IMG/VR virus record: IMGVR_UViG_3300039186_000158
Coordinates: 1-42,103 of that record
Length of the DNA: 42,103 nucleotides
Source: a virus
Reading direction: 5' to 3' (one strand)
In this document: piece after piece, positions 24,338 to 32,147 of the stretch
How positions within the stretch are numbered: position 1 is the stretch's first letter
Layout: every line of letters starts with the position of its first letter
Program-made: the position numbers and the translations under genes
The notes under the pieces: model-generated
Seen by the model: only the letters and a program-made list of their open reading frames with translations
Told to the model about the DNA's origin: nothing
The model's database searches: none

Positions 24338-25347
24338 TTTATAATATTTTTAGTTATTAAATATTCTTCTATTGTTTTAAGTCCGTGACCTTTTGCAAGA
24401 TCAGCCCAATCGTTTATACCTTCTGGTAAATACTTCTTAGGAACATTGCAATAGTCAAAACCAAACATTTTGGTAATATCTATACTATTGTTCACGCCTG
24501 TAGTATCTGAATCAAAAGATAATATCTGCCTCTCTGAGTTATTAGTGATGTATTCAACATTATCATATGAGAAACATCCTAATCCTTCATTCTGTACAGC
24601 ACATACGTTAGGGAATATCTTTTTCATCACCATGTAGTCTTTCTTACTCTTTGTAATAAAAGCTGTATGACAATCTTTGATATCTTCCATACCATCCATT
24701 GCTGTAATGGGAACGTTATTAGGCATCCACTTCCACTTTCTATCAGAGAAAGGTCTGTAAATTTTCCAATTACCATCATATAGATATCCAAACCTGAGCT
24801 CATTGTTATTTAGTACAATACGCTTTTTGTTTAGATACACCTCATCAATAGAATACACATTATTAGCTTTTAGATCATCTTTGTCTTGGTAGTAATCATT
24901 CCAATAAGAAAGCTCTTCATTTGTAAACTTTCTAGTCTTCACCTGTATAAAAGAATAGTCTTTAGCTTTTATCTCTGGTTTAACATAACTGGTTATGATT
25001 TTCTTATACTTACCTACGTCTGAGTTTGTATTAACACCTAGTCCAAAATCTACATCAATCTTCTTTAAGACATCTGTAAAGTTAGAAATGTTATATAACT
25101 GCATTACAAATGTGAAACAGTCACCTTTAAACTTGGTATCTCCAAAATCAATAAAATTCAAAGAATCTGCTGAGCCTTTAGTACCTATAAGAAAAGAAGG
25201 TGTCCTCTCATCTCTAAAAGGAGAATGTGTAACTACATTTACTTGCCAATCATTATTAGGCATGTAAAACTTAAATAGGTCATAAGAACATATTTTAGAA
25301 AGAATAAATGATTTACTTAATTGTTGTCTTTTATTTCCTTTAATCAT
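24334..25347 (-). CDS. DNA primase, Toprim type (DnaG-like)
   Basis: 337 residues. THSPFRDERTPSFLIG at about residue 38-53 resembles the CHC2 primase start (CPFH.E.TPSF) but without the Cys ligands. A Toprim-like core follows: TAFITKSKKDYMVMKK, then ILSFDSDTTGV (D.D) and INDWADL (the D..D.. end). Gene order with DnaB-type helicase, SSB candidate and polymerase supports a priming role. The missing zinc ligands are a notable divergence. Confidence 0.75.
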   Translation of the reverse strand: MIKGNKRQQLSKSFILSKICSYDLFKFYMPNNDWQVNVVTHSPFRDERTPSFLIGTKGSADSLNFIDFGDTKFKGDCFTFVMQLYNISNFTDVLKKIDVDFGLGVNTNSDVGKYKKIITSYVKPEIKAKDYSFIQVKTRKFTNEELSYWNDYYQDKDDLKANNVYSIDEVYLNKKRIVLNNNELRFGYLYDGNWKIYRPFSDRKWKWMPNNVPITAMDGMEDIKDCHTAFITKSKKDYMVMKKIFPNVCAVQNEGLGCFSYDNVEYITNNSERQILSFDSDTTGVNNSIDITKMFGFDYCNVPKKYLPEGINDWADLAKGHGLKTIEEYLITKNIIK

Positions 25348-25364
25348 TCTTTATTAATTAAAAA

Positions 25365-25390
25365 AGCTCCCAACATTTCTGAAGGGAGCT
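25365..25390 (-). terminator. Hairpin terminator after the SSB candidate
   Basis: A 7-bp perfect stem AGCTCCC/GGGAGCT with a 12-base loop; on the minus strand it is followed by six T. It lies 21 bases after the stop of the 25412 gene and upstream of the primase start. Confidence 0.75.
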
Positions 25391-25411
25391 CTTATTAAAC
25401 TTATTTATTTA

Positions 25412-26287
25412 TTAATAATCATCTCCATCGTCTGAGATGTGTTTATCAGATGCAACAAGATTGTCTCCAGGATTATAGGATTCAATCTCTTTAAGAATGT
25501 AATAGTCTTTACAACCATATTCTCCTGCAACCTGAACTACAAATCTTTCATGTTGCTTCAAGTCTCTAGACTTTTTAGAACTAAGAGATTCAACTACTCT
25601 TCTGTCTGTATAATCTACAGCTCTAAAGAACTTCATAGCCCATCCAGATAAGAAACCTTTATTGTAAATACCTTGATATTCTTTAGATTCACCATCACGC
25701 TCTCTAACTACCACTGTAGCTAACGAAACAACACTTCCACAGTACTCACCATCAATTTGGCTTTTTAAGTCTCTTACATCGCCTCTCATTAGTTTTTTCC
25801 AATCAAGCTGTAATTCTGTATCAGTGTGACGATAGTCTAATTTAGATAACCATTTCTGAACAAAATTATATAAATCCTCTTCACCTACATAAGCTACACG
25901 ATAATCACGATCTTTTGTAAACCATTCAAATAGACTAGCTTCTTCATCAGCCCAAGAAGTTGTACCAACATTGTTAATGTATTGTTTTTTAGTACCATCT
26001 CTGTTCTCACGTTCCTTGTCTTCTAGAAAGAAACTTACTTTATAGTTCTCTTGAGATTTAATTTCTCTAAGCCAAACATCTATACGTAAGTATGTATTCC
26101 CATCTTTAGTCTCTCCTAAATATTCTGTAGCTTTACTGTCTGGACTAATCTCCCTACCTAGAACACTACTGTATTCTTCAGCAGTGGGATTAATTGCCAC
26201 TACATCAGCTTCAAATATTCCTACTTTCTTTTCGTAATTGTTATCATTACTACTCTGTTCTCTTACTTTACCTCCAATTGCACTCAT
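25412..26287 (-). CDS. Putative single-stranded DNA-binding protein
   Basis: 291 residues. No clear OB-fold signature can be read by eye, but the protein is soluble and beta-rich and ends in a strongly acidic tail (KHISDDGDDY), as phage and bacterial SSBs do for partner recruitment. It stands alone between a terminator and the ATPase gene, near primase, helicase and recombination genes. Abundant single-gene transcription would suit an SSB. Function remains inferred. Confidence 0.4.
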   Translation of the reverse strand: MSAIGGKVREQSSNDNNYEKKVGIFEADVVAINPTAEEYSSVLGREISPDSKATEYLGETKDGNTYLRIDVWLREIKSQENYKVSFFLEDKERENRDGTKKQYINNVGTTSWADEEASLFEWFTKDRDYRVAYVGEEDLYNFVQKWLSKLDYRHTDTELQLDWKKLMRGDVRDLKSQIDGEYCGSVVSLATVVVRERDGESKEYQGIYNKGFLSGWAMKFFRAVDYTDRRVVESLSSKKSRDLKQHERFVVQVAGEYGCKDYYILKEIESYNPGDNLVASDKHISDDGDDY

Positions 26288-26321
26288 TTGTTTTTAAATT
26301 TAAATTATACATATTTATTAA

Positions 26322-26990
26322 TTATTGATAATACTTTACTATTGCATCTTTTACAAGTTGCAGATTGTTTGGAATCTTGATACTTTCAAACATTCCATCA
26401 GGGCTTTTTGCTGGTCTCTTTCTATATCTATTAGTTAAGAAACTATAATTAGCACCATCTTTTGTGTCTTCTACATCTGTGTATAAACACACCGTAAGTA
26501 AACCTTCTAACAATACTTGATTGTCAATAAGCTTACCTGCAGTTTTAATCTTGTATCCTATTATTTCACCACCATCTTCTATAGTTTCAGGATGTGAGAA
26601 ATAGAATGAAACAAGATCATCTCTAAGTCTTCTAGCTGTTCTGAACATGTCTACCATATCTTTAGCCATAACACTAAACTTTGTGTAGCCCACTTCTGTA
26701 GCTTTTTCAACCATTCTAAATCCCATAAGATAATTACTATCTTCTATCACAACATTTTTAATATGTGGTGCTTTTTCAGATATGGTTTTTAGTAGTCTTG
26801 TTACTTCTACAGGATCATCTACTTCCTTGTAGTTTTTGTTTTCTGCATTATACAGTTTTTCACTTCCCTTAAAAGGTAATTCCTTCTTAGCAACGTTTAT
26901 AATGTACGTTTCTTTAGGGTCTAAATGTTTAATTGCAGTTGATTTACCTGTTCCAGTTTCACCAACTATTCCTATTAGTTTTGAACTCAT
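26322..26990 (-). CDS. AAA/RecA-fold ATPase, Sak4-like phage nucleotide-binding protein
   Basis: 222 residues. Walker A GIVGETGTGKST at residues 7-18; Walker B-like NVVIEDSNYL at about 80-89; a basic patch (RTARRLRD) and a C-terminal FLTNRYRKRPAKSPDGMF region. This layout fits phage RecA-fold ATPases of the AAA_24/Sak4 type, associated with ssDNA annealing and recombination. A promoter-like box lies 31 bases upstream. Confidence 0.7.
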   Translation of the reverse strand: MSSKLIGIVGETGTGKSTAIKHLDPKETYIINVAKKELPFKGSEKLYNAENKNYKEVDDPVEVTRLLKTISEKAPHIKNVVIEDSNYLMGFRMVEKATEVGYTKFSVMAKDMVDMFRTARRLRDDLVSFYFSHPETIEDGGEIIGYKIKTAGKLIDNQVLLEGLLTVCLYTDVEDTKDGANYSFLTNRYRKRPAKSPDGMFESIKIPNNLQLVKDAIVKYYQ

Positions 26991-27020
26991 TTTTATTTGT
27001 ATTTATTAATAATTTAGTTT

Positions 27021-27030
27021 GTAAATATAC
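27021..27030 (-). promoter_or_regulatory. Promoter-like -7 box upstream of the ATPase gene
   Basis: On the minus strand TTCGTATATTTAC, sharing TTCGTATATTT with the box before the RecA-like gene. It lies in the 44-base gap between the helicase stop and the ATPase start, a short noncoding gap where a promoter is plausible. Confidence 0.35.
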
Positions 27031-27034
27031 GAAT

Positions 27035-28126
27035 TTAGCCTTGAAATCCAGCGTATTTAACCTTGTTCTTGTCAAAGAACTCAAGGGCTTTGTTGAGCCA
27101 TTTCTCTTCAACTTTCTCAGTAGAACATATAATATATATGTCTGCTTTTTTATCAGGAGTGTTGTACTCCATAGCCATACATCTATTAATCTTCTGAGCT
27201 AGATTTTCTGCATTGCTGTCAAAGTAATTTATAATCACCTTGTTCAATGGTTTGTATGTAATTCCTGTGTTACCAATCTTAACTACTGCCATGTGTTTTC
27301 CCTCACCTTCAGCAAACTTTTTAAAAGCATCTTTGTCTTTTGATTTACTGTGATGTGATGGTATTCCAAGTGCATCAGCTATTTTTGTTACACCACAGAA
27401 CACAAGAACACGTTCATCAGACCAGTTATTTAATAAACGTTTGGTCTCACTCAACTTTGCTATTGAATTCTGTATAAGTCTCATTCTTGCAAGTCTAAGA
27501 AACATAGTATTACCTCCAGCATACATCATTTTATTTATGACATAACTATAAGCTTTAAACTGTTTTAATTCAGTCTTCTTACCTTTCTTAAAATCTATTA
27601 AGGTTTTATCATCTAAAGGGCACTTGATTACAGTTATATTATAATCTACAATAACACCTTCTTCGATAGCCTTTTCTATAGGATACTCAGCTAACACTTC
27701 TAAACCTAAGTCTTGTGATAAATCACGTTTGGTAGACTTAGATAAAGTACCTGTTAATCCTAGTATGTAATCATTCTGAGAGAACAAATCTACACATGCA
27801 CCTACTTGTGCCTCTGATAGTAAATGTATCTCATCAATAACAACAATGTCAAACTCTGTACCTGAGTGCTTATGTATTGATAAGTGTGTAGTGTAAGTTA
27901 CATTATCATTTACATAGTTCATTTCTTCAAAGTCTTCTACCCAAGACTCTCTAATTTTTTTATCTGGATAAGCTATTAGAATACTACAATCTTTATCCAT
28001 CTTTTTTAGGATGTTAATTGTAGTTCTAATCTTTCCAAACCTAGGACATAAGTTTAATATTCCATACTTACCATGGTTCCACCATGTATTAGCAAACTCT
28101 GCTTGTCTTTCATCTCTAATTGTCAT
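27035..28126 (-). CDS. Superfamily 2 DNA helicase (UvsW/type III-Res-like)
   Basis: 363 residues. Motif I CPRFGKIRTT at about 27-36 (Walker Lys kept, but the usual Ser/Thr after it is Ile), motif Ia ILIAYPDKKIRESW, motif II VVIDEIHLL (DEIH), motif III LGLTGTLSK, then RVLVFCG, VVKIGNTGI and motif VI QKINRCMAM. The family remodels branched DNA and unwinds replication or recombination intermediates. It overlaps the 56-aa gene upstream by 11 bases. Confidence 0.8.
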   Translation of the reverse strand: MTIRDERQAEFANTWWNHGKYGILNLCPRFGKIRTTINILKKMDKDCSILIAYPDKKIRESWVEDFEEMNYVNDNVTYTTHLSIHKHSGTEFDIVVIDEIHLLSEAQVGACVDLFSQNDYILGLTGTLSKSTKRDLSQDLGLEVLAEYPIEKAIEEGVIVDYNITVIKCPLDDKTLIDFKKGKKTELKQFKAYSYVINKMMYAGGNTMFLRLARMRLIQNSIAKLSETKRLLNNWSDERVLVFCGVTKIADALGIPSHHSKSKDKDAFKKFAEGEGKHMAVVKIGNTGITYKPLNKVIINYFDSNAENLAQKINRCMAMEYNTPDKKADIYIICSTEKVEEKWLNKALEFFDKNKVKYAGFQG

Positions 28127-28286
28127 GTTCTGTTGGTTTAGGTTTATATTTATAAATTAACCTTTCTGGAGGAAACCCAGTTATAGGATTACACTTAAGC
28201 ATCCAAAATTTATTTTGCATGTCTTTAGTTTTGTGTACATAAATATTTTTTGCTATTTCTTTGTTATTTATGTTCTTGTTGCTCAT
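28116..28286 (-). CDS. Small unknown protein (56 aa)
   Basis: 56 residues from the ATG at 28286 (a longer version would need a TTG start). NKEIAKNIYVHKTKDMQNKFWMLKCNP then GFPPERLIYKYKPKPTEHDN. Basic, no family recognised. Its start is 1 base after the stop of a tiny Lys-rich ORF and its end overlaps the helicase gene by 11 bases. Confidence 0.55.
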   Translation of the reverse strand: MSNKNINNKEIAKNIYVHKTKDMQNKFWMLKCNPITGFPPERLIYKYKPKPTEHDN

Positions 28287-28287
28287 T

Positions 28288-28401
28288 CTATTTTTCAATT
28301 TTTAATTTTATTAATTTTTTTAATAAATGTTTTCTTTCTTTACCCTTTGGTAATTTGTCTAGTAGCTGTTGTAGCTTTTGTATTAATTTTTTTTTACTCA
28401 T
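28288..28401 (-). CDS. Tiny Lys/Leu-rich peptide (37 aa)
   Basis: 37 residues starting MSKKKLIQKLQQLLDKLPKG and ending in KKLIKLKIEK. An amphipathic helical pattern with Leu/Ile and Lys. The ATG overlaps the preceding peptide stop as ATGA and its stop is 1 base before the next ATG, the same tight spacing as confirmed genes here. Its N-terminus is duplicated in the preceding peptide. Confidence 0.5.
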   Translation of the reverse strand: MSKKKLIQKLQQLLDKLPKGKERKHLLKKLIKLKIEK

Positions 28402-28475
28402 TTTAAAATAATCTTTGTTGTGATTGATGTTGTTTTAATCTTTTGTTGTAGCTTTTGTATTAGTTTCTTTTTCAT
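28398..28475 (-). CDS. Tiny Lys-rich peptide (25 aa), duplicated start of the next ORF
   Basis: 25 residues starting MKKKLIQKLQQ, nearly identical in protein and DNA to the start of the next peptide; the repeated DNA (about 28 bases) appears at both 28366-28400 and 28443-28473. The rest (KIKTTSITTKIILK) differs. ATGA overlap with the next ORF supports translation, but a broken duplicate is also possible. Confidence 0.35.
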   Translation of the reverse strand: MKKKLIQKLQQKIKTTSITTKIILK

Positions 28476-28493
28476 AGTTTTTTTGTTGTTGAT

Positions 28494-28514
28494 GTTATAC
28501 GTTGTTAGGCGTAA
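28494..28514. repeat. Cassette-boundary-like element A
   Basis: Reads GTTATACGTTGTTAGGCGTAA on the + strand. It contains GTTAGGC, a form of the integron attC core (GTTRRRY), and overlaps the stop of the gene at 28505. Similar elements are at 28775, 29087, 41662 and 41955. They flank single small genes. Confidence 0.4.
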
Positions 28515-28744
28515 TGATAGCCAAATTCAATCATTATTTGCATAATTTTCTTTGCAATCCAAATAGGTTCTTCGTAGAATATACTATCTACCACACTTTC
28601 GGGCTTGCCTTCAATTATATGTGCTTCAAGTCGGTCTATAACCATATCAGGATATAAACCACTACGCCTAACATTGTATAGAAACAATGATAATTCTTTC
28701 TTTCTTCTATCATCGTTTATTTTAAATTCTATCAGTTCTGTCAT
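28505..28744 (-). CDS. Unknown small protein (79 aa) flanked by repeat elements
   Basis: 79 residues starting MTELIEFKINDDRRKKELSL, then YPDMVIDRLEAHIIEGKPES and WIAKKIMQIMIEFGYHYA. Helical and acidic. No family recognised. It lies between elements A and B, so it may be a mobile cassette gene; the stop codon TAA is part of element A's GCCTAAC (minus strand). Confidence 0.6.
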   Translation of the reverse strand: MTELIEFKINDDRRKKELSLFLYNVRRSGLYPDMVIDRLEAHIIEGKPESVVDSIFYEEPIWIAKKIMQIMIEFGYHYA

Positions 28745-28774
28745 TTTATTTATTTTTAGTTAATTATCACTGTT

Positions 28775-28797
28775 CTTATACTTATTCGTTAGGCACA
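28775..28797. repeat. Cassette-boundary-like element B
   Basis: Reads CTTATACTTATTCGTTAGGC... on the + strand, sharing TTATACTTA..CGTT with element C and GTTAGGC with element A. It fills the gap between the 79- and 88-residue genes. Confidence 0.4.
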
Positions 28798-28804
28798 ATA
28801 AAAA

Positions 28805-29071
28805 TTATTCTTGTATATCCTCCAAAAATTGTTGTTGTTCGTGAGTGTTTAAAAAGGCTTCAAATATTTCTTTTACCATTTCTATATCTGATTTTTTATT
28901 AAATCTGCTTATATCAAAAGCTGCAGTTAAGAGTTCTTCTGCAATATTTGAATCGGCTTCATAATTATTTGTTTCTCTATTTAAAAAAGTAAGGTTTTCA
29001 ACAATTTTAGCGTTATCGCTTTCTACTGTCATTTCACATAAACTAGAGTAAGTTCTTATTTCTATTTTCAT
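28805..29071 (-). CDS. Unknown small acidic protein (88 aa) flanked by repeat elements
   Basis: 88 residues starting MKIEIRTYSSLCEMTVESDN, then NIAEELLTAAFDISRFNKKS and FEAFLNTHEQQQFLEDIQE. Acidic, helical C-terminus. No family recognised. It is bracketed by elements B and C in the same way as the neighbouring 79-residue gene. Confidence 0.6.
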   Translation of the reverse strand: MKIEIRTYSSLCEMTVESDNAKIVENLTFLNRETNNYEADSNIAEELLTAAFDISRFNKKSDIEMVKEIFEAFLNTHEQQQFLEDIQE

Positions 29072-29086
29072 AATCGTAAATTTTTA

Positions 29087-29132
29087 GTTTGTTATACTTA
29101 GCGTTGTAAAACATTAAAACGATGCTACAAAC
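29087..29132. repeat. Cassette-boundary-like element C, imperfect palindrome resembling attC
   Basis: GTTTGT (29087-29092) pairs with ACAAAC (29127-29132), and inside it AGCGT pairs with ACG..GCT with unpaired spacers, giving a nested imperfect hairpin like an attC site. The inner segment GTTATACTTAGCGTTGTAAAACAT (in two blocks) recurs with small changes at 41662. Confidence 0.45.
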
Positions 29133-29212
29133 AAAGTATATAAAAAAGTGGCTTAGTTTGTCATTGTCTAATAAGTTTTTGTTGTTATTAGAGTAACTCA
29201 CATTTAATTAAT

Positions 29213-29281
29213 TCAGTCAATTAAACGCCACCATTTCATATACAAATAAGTTAGCATCAAAGCAATAGAGATAGTCTCCAT
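29213..29281 (-). CDS. Possible tiny membrane peptide (22 aa)
   Basis: METISIALMLTYLYMKWWRL plus two residues: one hydrophobic segment followed by Trp and Arg, as in small membrane peptides. Its ATG follows directly after the stop of another mini-ORF (TAAATG). Coupling and the membrane pattern are the only support. Confidence 0.3.
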   Translation of the reverse strand: METISIALMLTYLYMKWWRLID

Positions 29282-29329
29282 TTACCTTTTTTCATTGCTT
29301 ACTTCATTGGTTTTTGTCTCTTTATTCAT
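29282..29329 (-). CDS. Possible leader-like mini-ORF (15 aa)
   Basis: 15 codons (MNKETKTNEVSNEKR) starting at an ATGA overlap with the 52-aa gene and ending immediately before the next mini-ORF start. Too short to judge by itself; noted because the chain of overlaps is continuous. Confidence 0.25.
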   Translation of the reverse strand: MNKETKTNEVSNEKR

Positions 29330-29484
29330 TTTATTTCATTACCTATTTGATTTATAATTTCACTAAACTCAACTTCTTTCTTCCATCTTCTCGCTTGTTG
29401 TAAATCAAAAGTATGTCTTGTAAAAATTATTTTGCCTTCTTTTTTATCGTAAATATTTACTATATATAAATGATCTTTTACCAT
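29326..29484 (-). CDS. Small unknown protein (52 aa)
   Basis: 52 residues starting MVKDHLYIVNIYDKKEGKII, then FTRHTFDLQQARRWKKEVEF. Reads as a beta-hairpin followed by a basic helix. No family recognised. Overlaps the following mini-ORF as ATGA and lies 28 bases from the gene upstream. Confidence 0.5.
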   Translation of the reverse strand: MVKDHLYIVNIYDKKEGKIIFTRHTFDLQQARRWKKEVEFSEIINQIGNEIK

Positions 29485-29512
29485 ATCTTTATTTATTTTA
29501 TCCAATTAATAG

Positions 29513-29677
29513 TTATAGTTTCTTCTTGAGTGTTTTTAATAGTTTTATGCATACATAGTATTCATTATGTAGATAATTTATTTCAATGGCATCTTCTTCA
29601 GAAACTTTACATGCGTTCTCTTTCATACTTTTTATCTCACGTAATCTTTTCTCTAGTAATTTTATAGGTTCTGTCAT
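29513..29677 (-). CDS. Small unknown protein (54 aa), coupled to DnaB helicase
   Basis: 54 residues starting MTEPIKLLEKRLREIKSMKE, then YLHNEYYVCIKLLKTLKKKL. Almost entirely helical, probably a coiled-coil. Its ATG overlaps the helicase stop as ATGA. No family recognised. Confidence 0.6.
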   Translation of the reverse strand: MTEPIKLLEKRLREIKSMKENACKVSEEDAIEINYLHNEYYVCIKLLKTLKKKL

Positions 29678-30738
29678 GATAAAAAGAATGTTTTATTTAC
29701 AACTGATGAATAATCAGAATCTGTTATATGTTTACGTTTTGGTAGTTCTTTGAACATACCTAGTTGACCTAGAAACGCAAGACCAATCCTAATATCATCT
29801 TCACCATAACTATTTTTGATAAGGCGTAAACTTCTAAAGAACTTAGCACCATAATCATCTCTTAGTTTGTTTAAATCATATCCAGAAGGGTCTTCTACAT
29901 TATACCTCATAGGATCAAACAAAGCCATAACTACATCAGCATCATTCTGAGTAGTAGAACTATCAGCAAAGTCCTCCAATTGTGGTTCAACATCTCCATT
30001 CTTTATCCTAGAAGGATTAGCAATAGATCTATTGAACTGACTAACTACTACTGGTGAGTATCCATAGAAATCACGAGCATATCTTAACTCATCAGACATT
30101 TTATCAATAGCTTGCTTCTTAGTTGGTTGATCCCTAGTAGTCTTTAACAAACCAATATGATCAATAACAACAATAGTTATTTCATTTGGATCATCAGGGA
30201 TATATATCTTATTGTATTTATCCTGCTGTACGATCTCACCACGTTCTAATGCATAAGCTTTTAATTCTTTAGCTACTCCTACTGGGTTCTCTGGACCATC
30301 TATGATAGTTATTATTTCTGATAATTTATTCATATAGTCTTCATAAGAAAGAAACAACTTATGTTCTTCCTCACTCATCTGTTCAGTCCATCCTAATAAT
30401 TTATTAACTCCTATGGTGACACCATGGTCCATAAATATTCTACGAGATGTCCACTTTGCAAGCTTGTATGTTCTACTACGCTCCATAGATCTGTACCATA
30501 TCTTTATCTTAATCCCTGATGCTTGTCCTTCAGGAGACATAACCCAATCTACTGGATTAAGTACAAATGCATCATCAATAAAACTAGTCTTACCTGATCC
30601 TGTCAAACCTCCCACTAAGTAATACATAGACTTTCTAATACCTACATATCTATTTAGTCTGTCAAATCCCATTGGGATTCCTCCATTCTTTCCTTCAAGG
30701 CCCTTCCTTACTTCTTCTTTTAATATTTCAAAACTCAT
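29674..30738 (-). CDS. Replicative DNA helicase, DnaB/RecA-fold
   Basis: 354 residues. Walker A GGLTGSGKTSF at 43-53, Walker B ITIVVIDHIGLL at about 200-211 (DnaB L.(I/V)D(Y/H)..L), then MSDELRYARDFYGYSPVVVSQFNR (DnaB motif H3, V..SQ.NR) and a D..MALFDP segment with Arg finger candidates. It lacks the N-terminal DnaB domain, like T4 gp41- and T7-type phage helicases. The next gene upstream resembles a replication-initiation or loader protein. Confidence 0.85.
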   Translation of the reverse strand: MSFEILKEEVRKGLEGKNGGIPMGFDRLNRYVGIRKSMYYLVGGLTGSGKTSFIDDAFVLNPVDWVMSPEGQASGIKIKIWYRSMERSRTYKLAKWTSRRIFMDHGVTIGVNKLLGWTEQMSEEEHKLFLSYEDYMNKLSEIITIIDGPENPVGVAKELKAYALERGEIVQQDKYNKIYIPDDPNEITIVVIDHIGLLKTTRDQPTKKQAIDKMSDELRYARDFYGYSPVVVSQFNRSIANPSRIKNGDVEPQLEDFADSSTTQNDADVVMALFDPMRYNVEDPSGYDLNKLRDDYGAKFFRSLRLIKNSYGEDDIRIGLAFLGQLGMFKELPKRKHITDSDYSSVVNKTFFLS

Positions 30739-30750
30739 CTATTTTTAATT

Positions 30751-31380
30751 TTAAATGTCTGTTGATCTTGATTGTTGTTCTGGTTTATCTTTCTCTGATT
30801 CCATAAGCTCTATAAAACCTTCAAAGCTTCTTTGATTTAAGTATGGAACTGAGCCTTGCATATAACTCATTATGTTCTTACCTTCTTTAACAGAACGTTC
30901 CACTTTAACTTTCACTTCATACTTTAGAGCTTCTATCAACTGTTGAGCTGTATGCTCTCCTTCATTAATGATTGCTTTAAACTTTATTTTACAATCATTC
31001 TTAGCTCTACGTAAAGATCTACTACCCTTAAAAGTTTTATGGTTATATGTAAAACTATCTGTTGTTGGATAGTTCTTCCACCATTCTTCAAATTCAGTAA
31101 CTTCAGGTTTGCGTTTTACCATTTTAGGAGAAGCTTTATCGTTCTCTGAACCTATAAACTTTAATAAATCTTTCCCTTCTATTGTAATCTTCTCATCATC
31201 TCTACTTATCAATCCTTTTCTTATTAATCCTTGATAAAGAGCTCCAATTTTCATACTGTCTTCATACAATGGTGCTACATCCTGTCCATCTTCTATTAAT
31301 TTTAAAAGATAAACAGAGTCTAAGTTATAGCTCTTCTTTATTATTTCTTTGAATACTTTGGGGCTTATGTGGAGTTTCAT
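30751..31380 (-). CDS. Putative replication protein / helicase loader
   Basis: 209 residues. The N-terminal ~75 residues look like a winged helix (SVYLLKLIEDG, ALYQGLIRKGLISRDDEKI). The C-terminal part FEEWWKNYPTTDSFTYNHKTF then GSRSLRRAKNDCKIKF and MSYMQGSVPYLNQRSFEGF is a conserved phage replication-associated pattern (W..YP ... R...C...F). Position directly upstream of the helicase supports a loader or initiator role; not proven. Confidence 0.5.
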   Translation of the reverse strand: MKLHISPKVFKEIIKKSYNLDSVYLLKLIEDGQDVAPLYEDSMKIGALYQGLIRKGLISRDDEKITIEGKDLLKFIGSENDKASPKMVKRKPEVTEFEEWWKNYPTTDSFTYNHKTFKGSRSLRRAKNDCKIKFKAIINEGEHTAQQLIEALKYEVKVKVERSVKEGKNIMSYMQGSVPYLNQRSFEGFIELMESEKDKPEQQSRSTDI

Positions 31381-31546
31381 TTGTTGGCTTTTCTAATGTT
31401 ATAATTGCAGGTTTTTTGTTCTTTAGTTCTTGTTCATGTTCCCACTCTTGATATTCTACCATCATTCTGTGTTCCTTTTCTGCCCTATATAATTCATCAT
31501 TAGCATAAGCTGCATGTTCCCAGTCTTCGTTGATTAATTTACTCAT
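31325..31546 (-). CDS. Small unknown protein (73 aa) overlapping two genes
   Basis: 73 residues; N-terminal half strongly charged (MSKLINEDWEHAAYANDELY, RAEKEHRMMVEYQEWEHEQE), C-terminal half Pro/Thr/Lys-rich. It overlaps the loader gene by 56 bases and the 112-aa gene by 8. The long overlap lowers confidence, but the ATG and helical N-terminus are good. Confidence 0.5.
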   Translation of the reverse strand: MSKLINEDWEHAAYANDELYRAEKEHRMMVEYQEWEHEQELKNKKPAIITLEKPTNETPHKPQSIQRNNKEEL

Positions 31547-31877
31547 CTGTTTTTATTGTTAGTTGGTTAATAAAGTCTACTACTGCTTGGTACGTATTTT
31601 CTAATCTGTTTCCTCCATGACACTCTATTATATAATTAAAATGATCGTCTACAATTTTAGTTTCATTAACATGCAGGCGTACATCATAGTAACCATTTTC
31701 AGTTTCAGTACTTTCAATCTTCTCTACTACGAGCATCAGCCAATCCCAAGAGGTGTGGAATTTATAAGATATATTACTTGGAGATATTATAGACACGTCT
31801 TTAAAAAATTCTTTATGCCACTCAACCCCCATAAATTCTGTTATTAGTCTATTGTCTTTTCTTTCTTTATTTGTCAT
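31539..31877 (-). CDS. Conserved phage protein of unknown function
   Basis: 112 residues. DNRLITEFMGVEWHKEFF and FHTSWDWLMLVVEKIESTE, then YDVRLHVNETKIVD: the arrangement (N..I.EFMG, Y..SWDWLM.V.EKI) recurs in Bacteroidetes phage and prophage proteins annotated as hypothetical. Overlaps the next gene by 4 bases. Confidence 0.65.
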   Translation of the reverse strand: MTNKERKDNRLITEFMGVEWHKEFFKDVSIISPSNISYKFHTSWDWLMLVVEKIESTETENGYYDVRLHVNETKIVDDHFNYIIECHGGNRLENTYQAVVDFINQLTIKTDE

Positions 31878-32146
31878 TTCTCTATGTTTTTATTGTTTAT
31901 ACTTAGTCCAAAATGTCTATAAAACCAATTGAAAGTATCTTTTGCTTTGTTTGTATTAAACTTAAATACTTTCTTTAGTGTCTTTATAGAATATTGTTTA
32001 AATTGTTCATATTGCTCTATGGTGAGAGTCCACTGTACCCAATTATCATCTAAGGCATTATCTAAATCCTTTGCTACAAGATTTAGCTGATACCTCATCA
32101 GATGTTTTGCTATGTTTTTTCTATTTATTTTAGCTCTTTTTTGCAT
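31874..32146 (-). CDS. Small basic protein (90 aa)
   Basis: 90 residues starting MQKRAKINRKNIAKHLMRYQ, then WVQWTLTIEQYEQFKQYSIK and TFNWFYRHFGLSINNKN. Basic and helical. No family recognised. It starts 1 base after the polymerase stop and is transcribed with it. Confidence 0.6.
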   Translation of the reverse strand: MQKRAKINRKNIAKHLMRYQLNLVAKDLDNALDDNWVQWTLTIEQYEQFKQYSIKTLKKVFKFNTNKAKDTFNWFYRHFGLSINNKNIEK

Positions 32147-32147
32147 T

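Noticed and set aside
29168-29191. Hairpin CTAATAA/TTATTAG as a terminator
   Set aside because: The 7-bp A/T-only stem without a T run on the minus strand is too weak to call.
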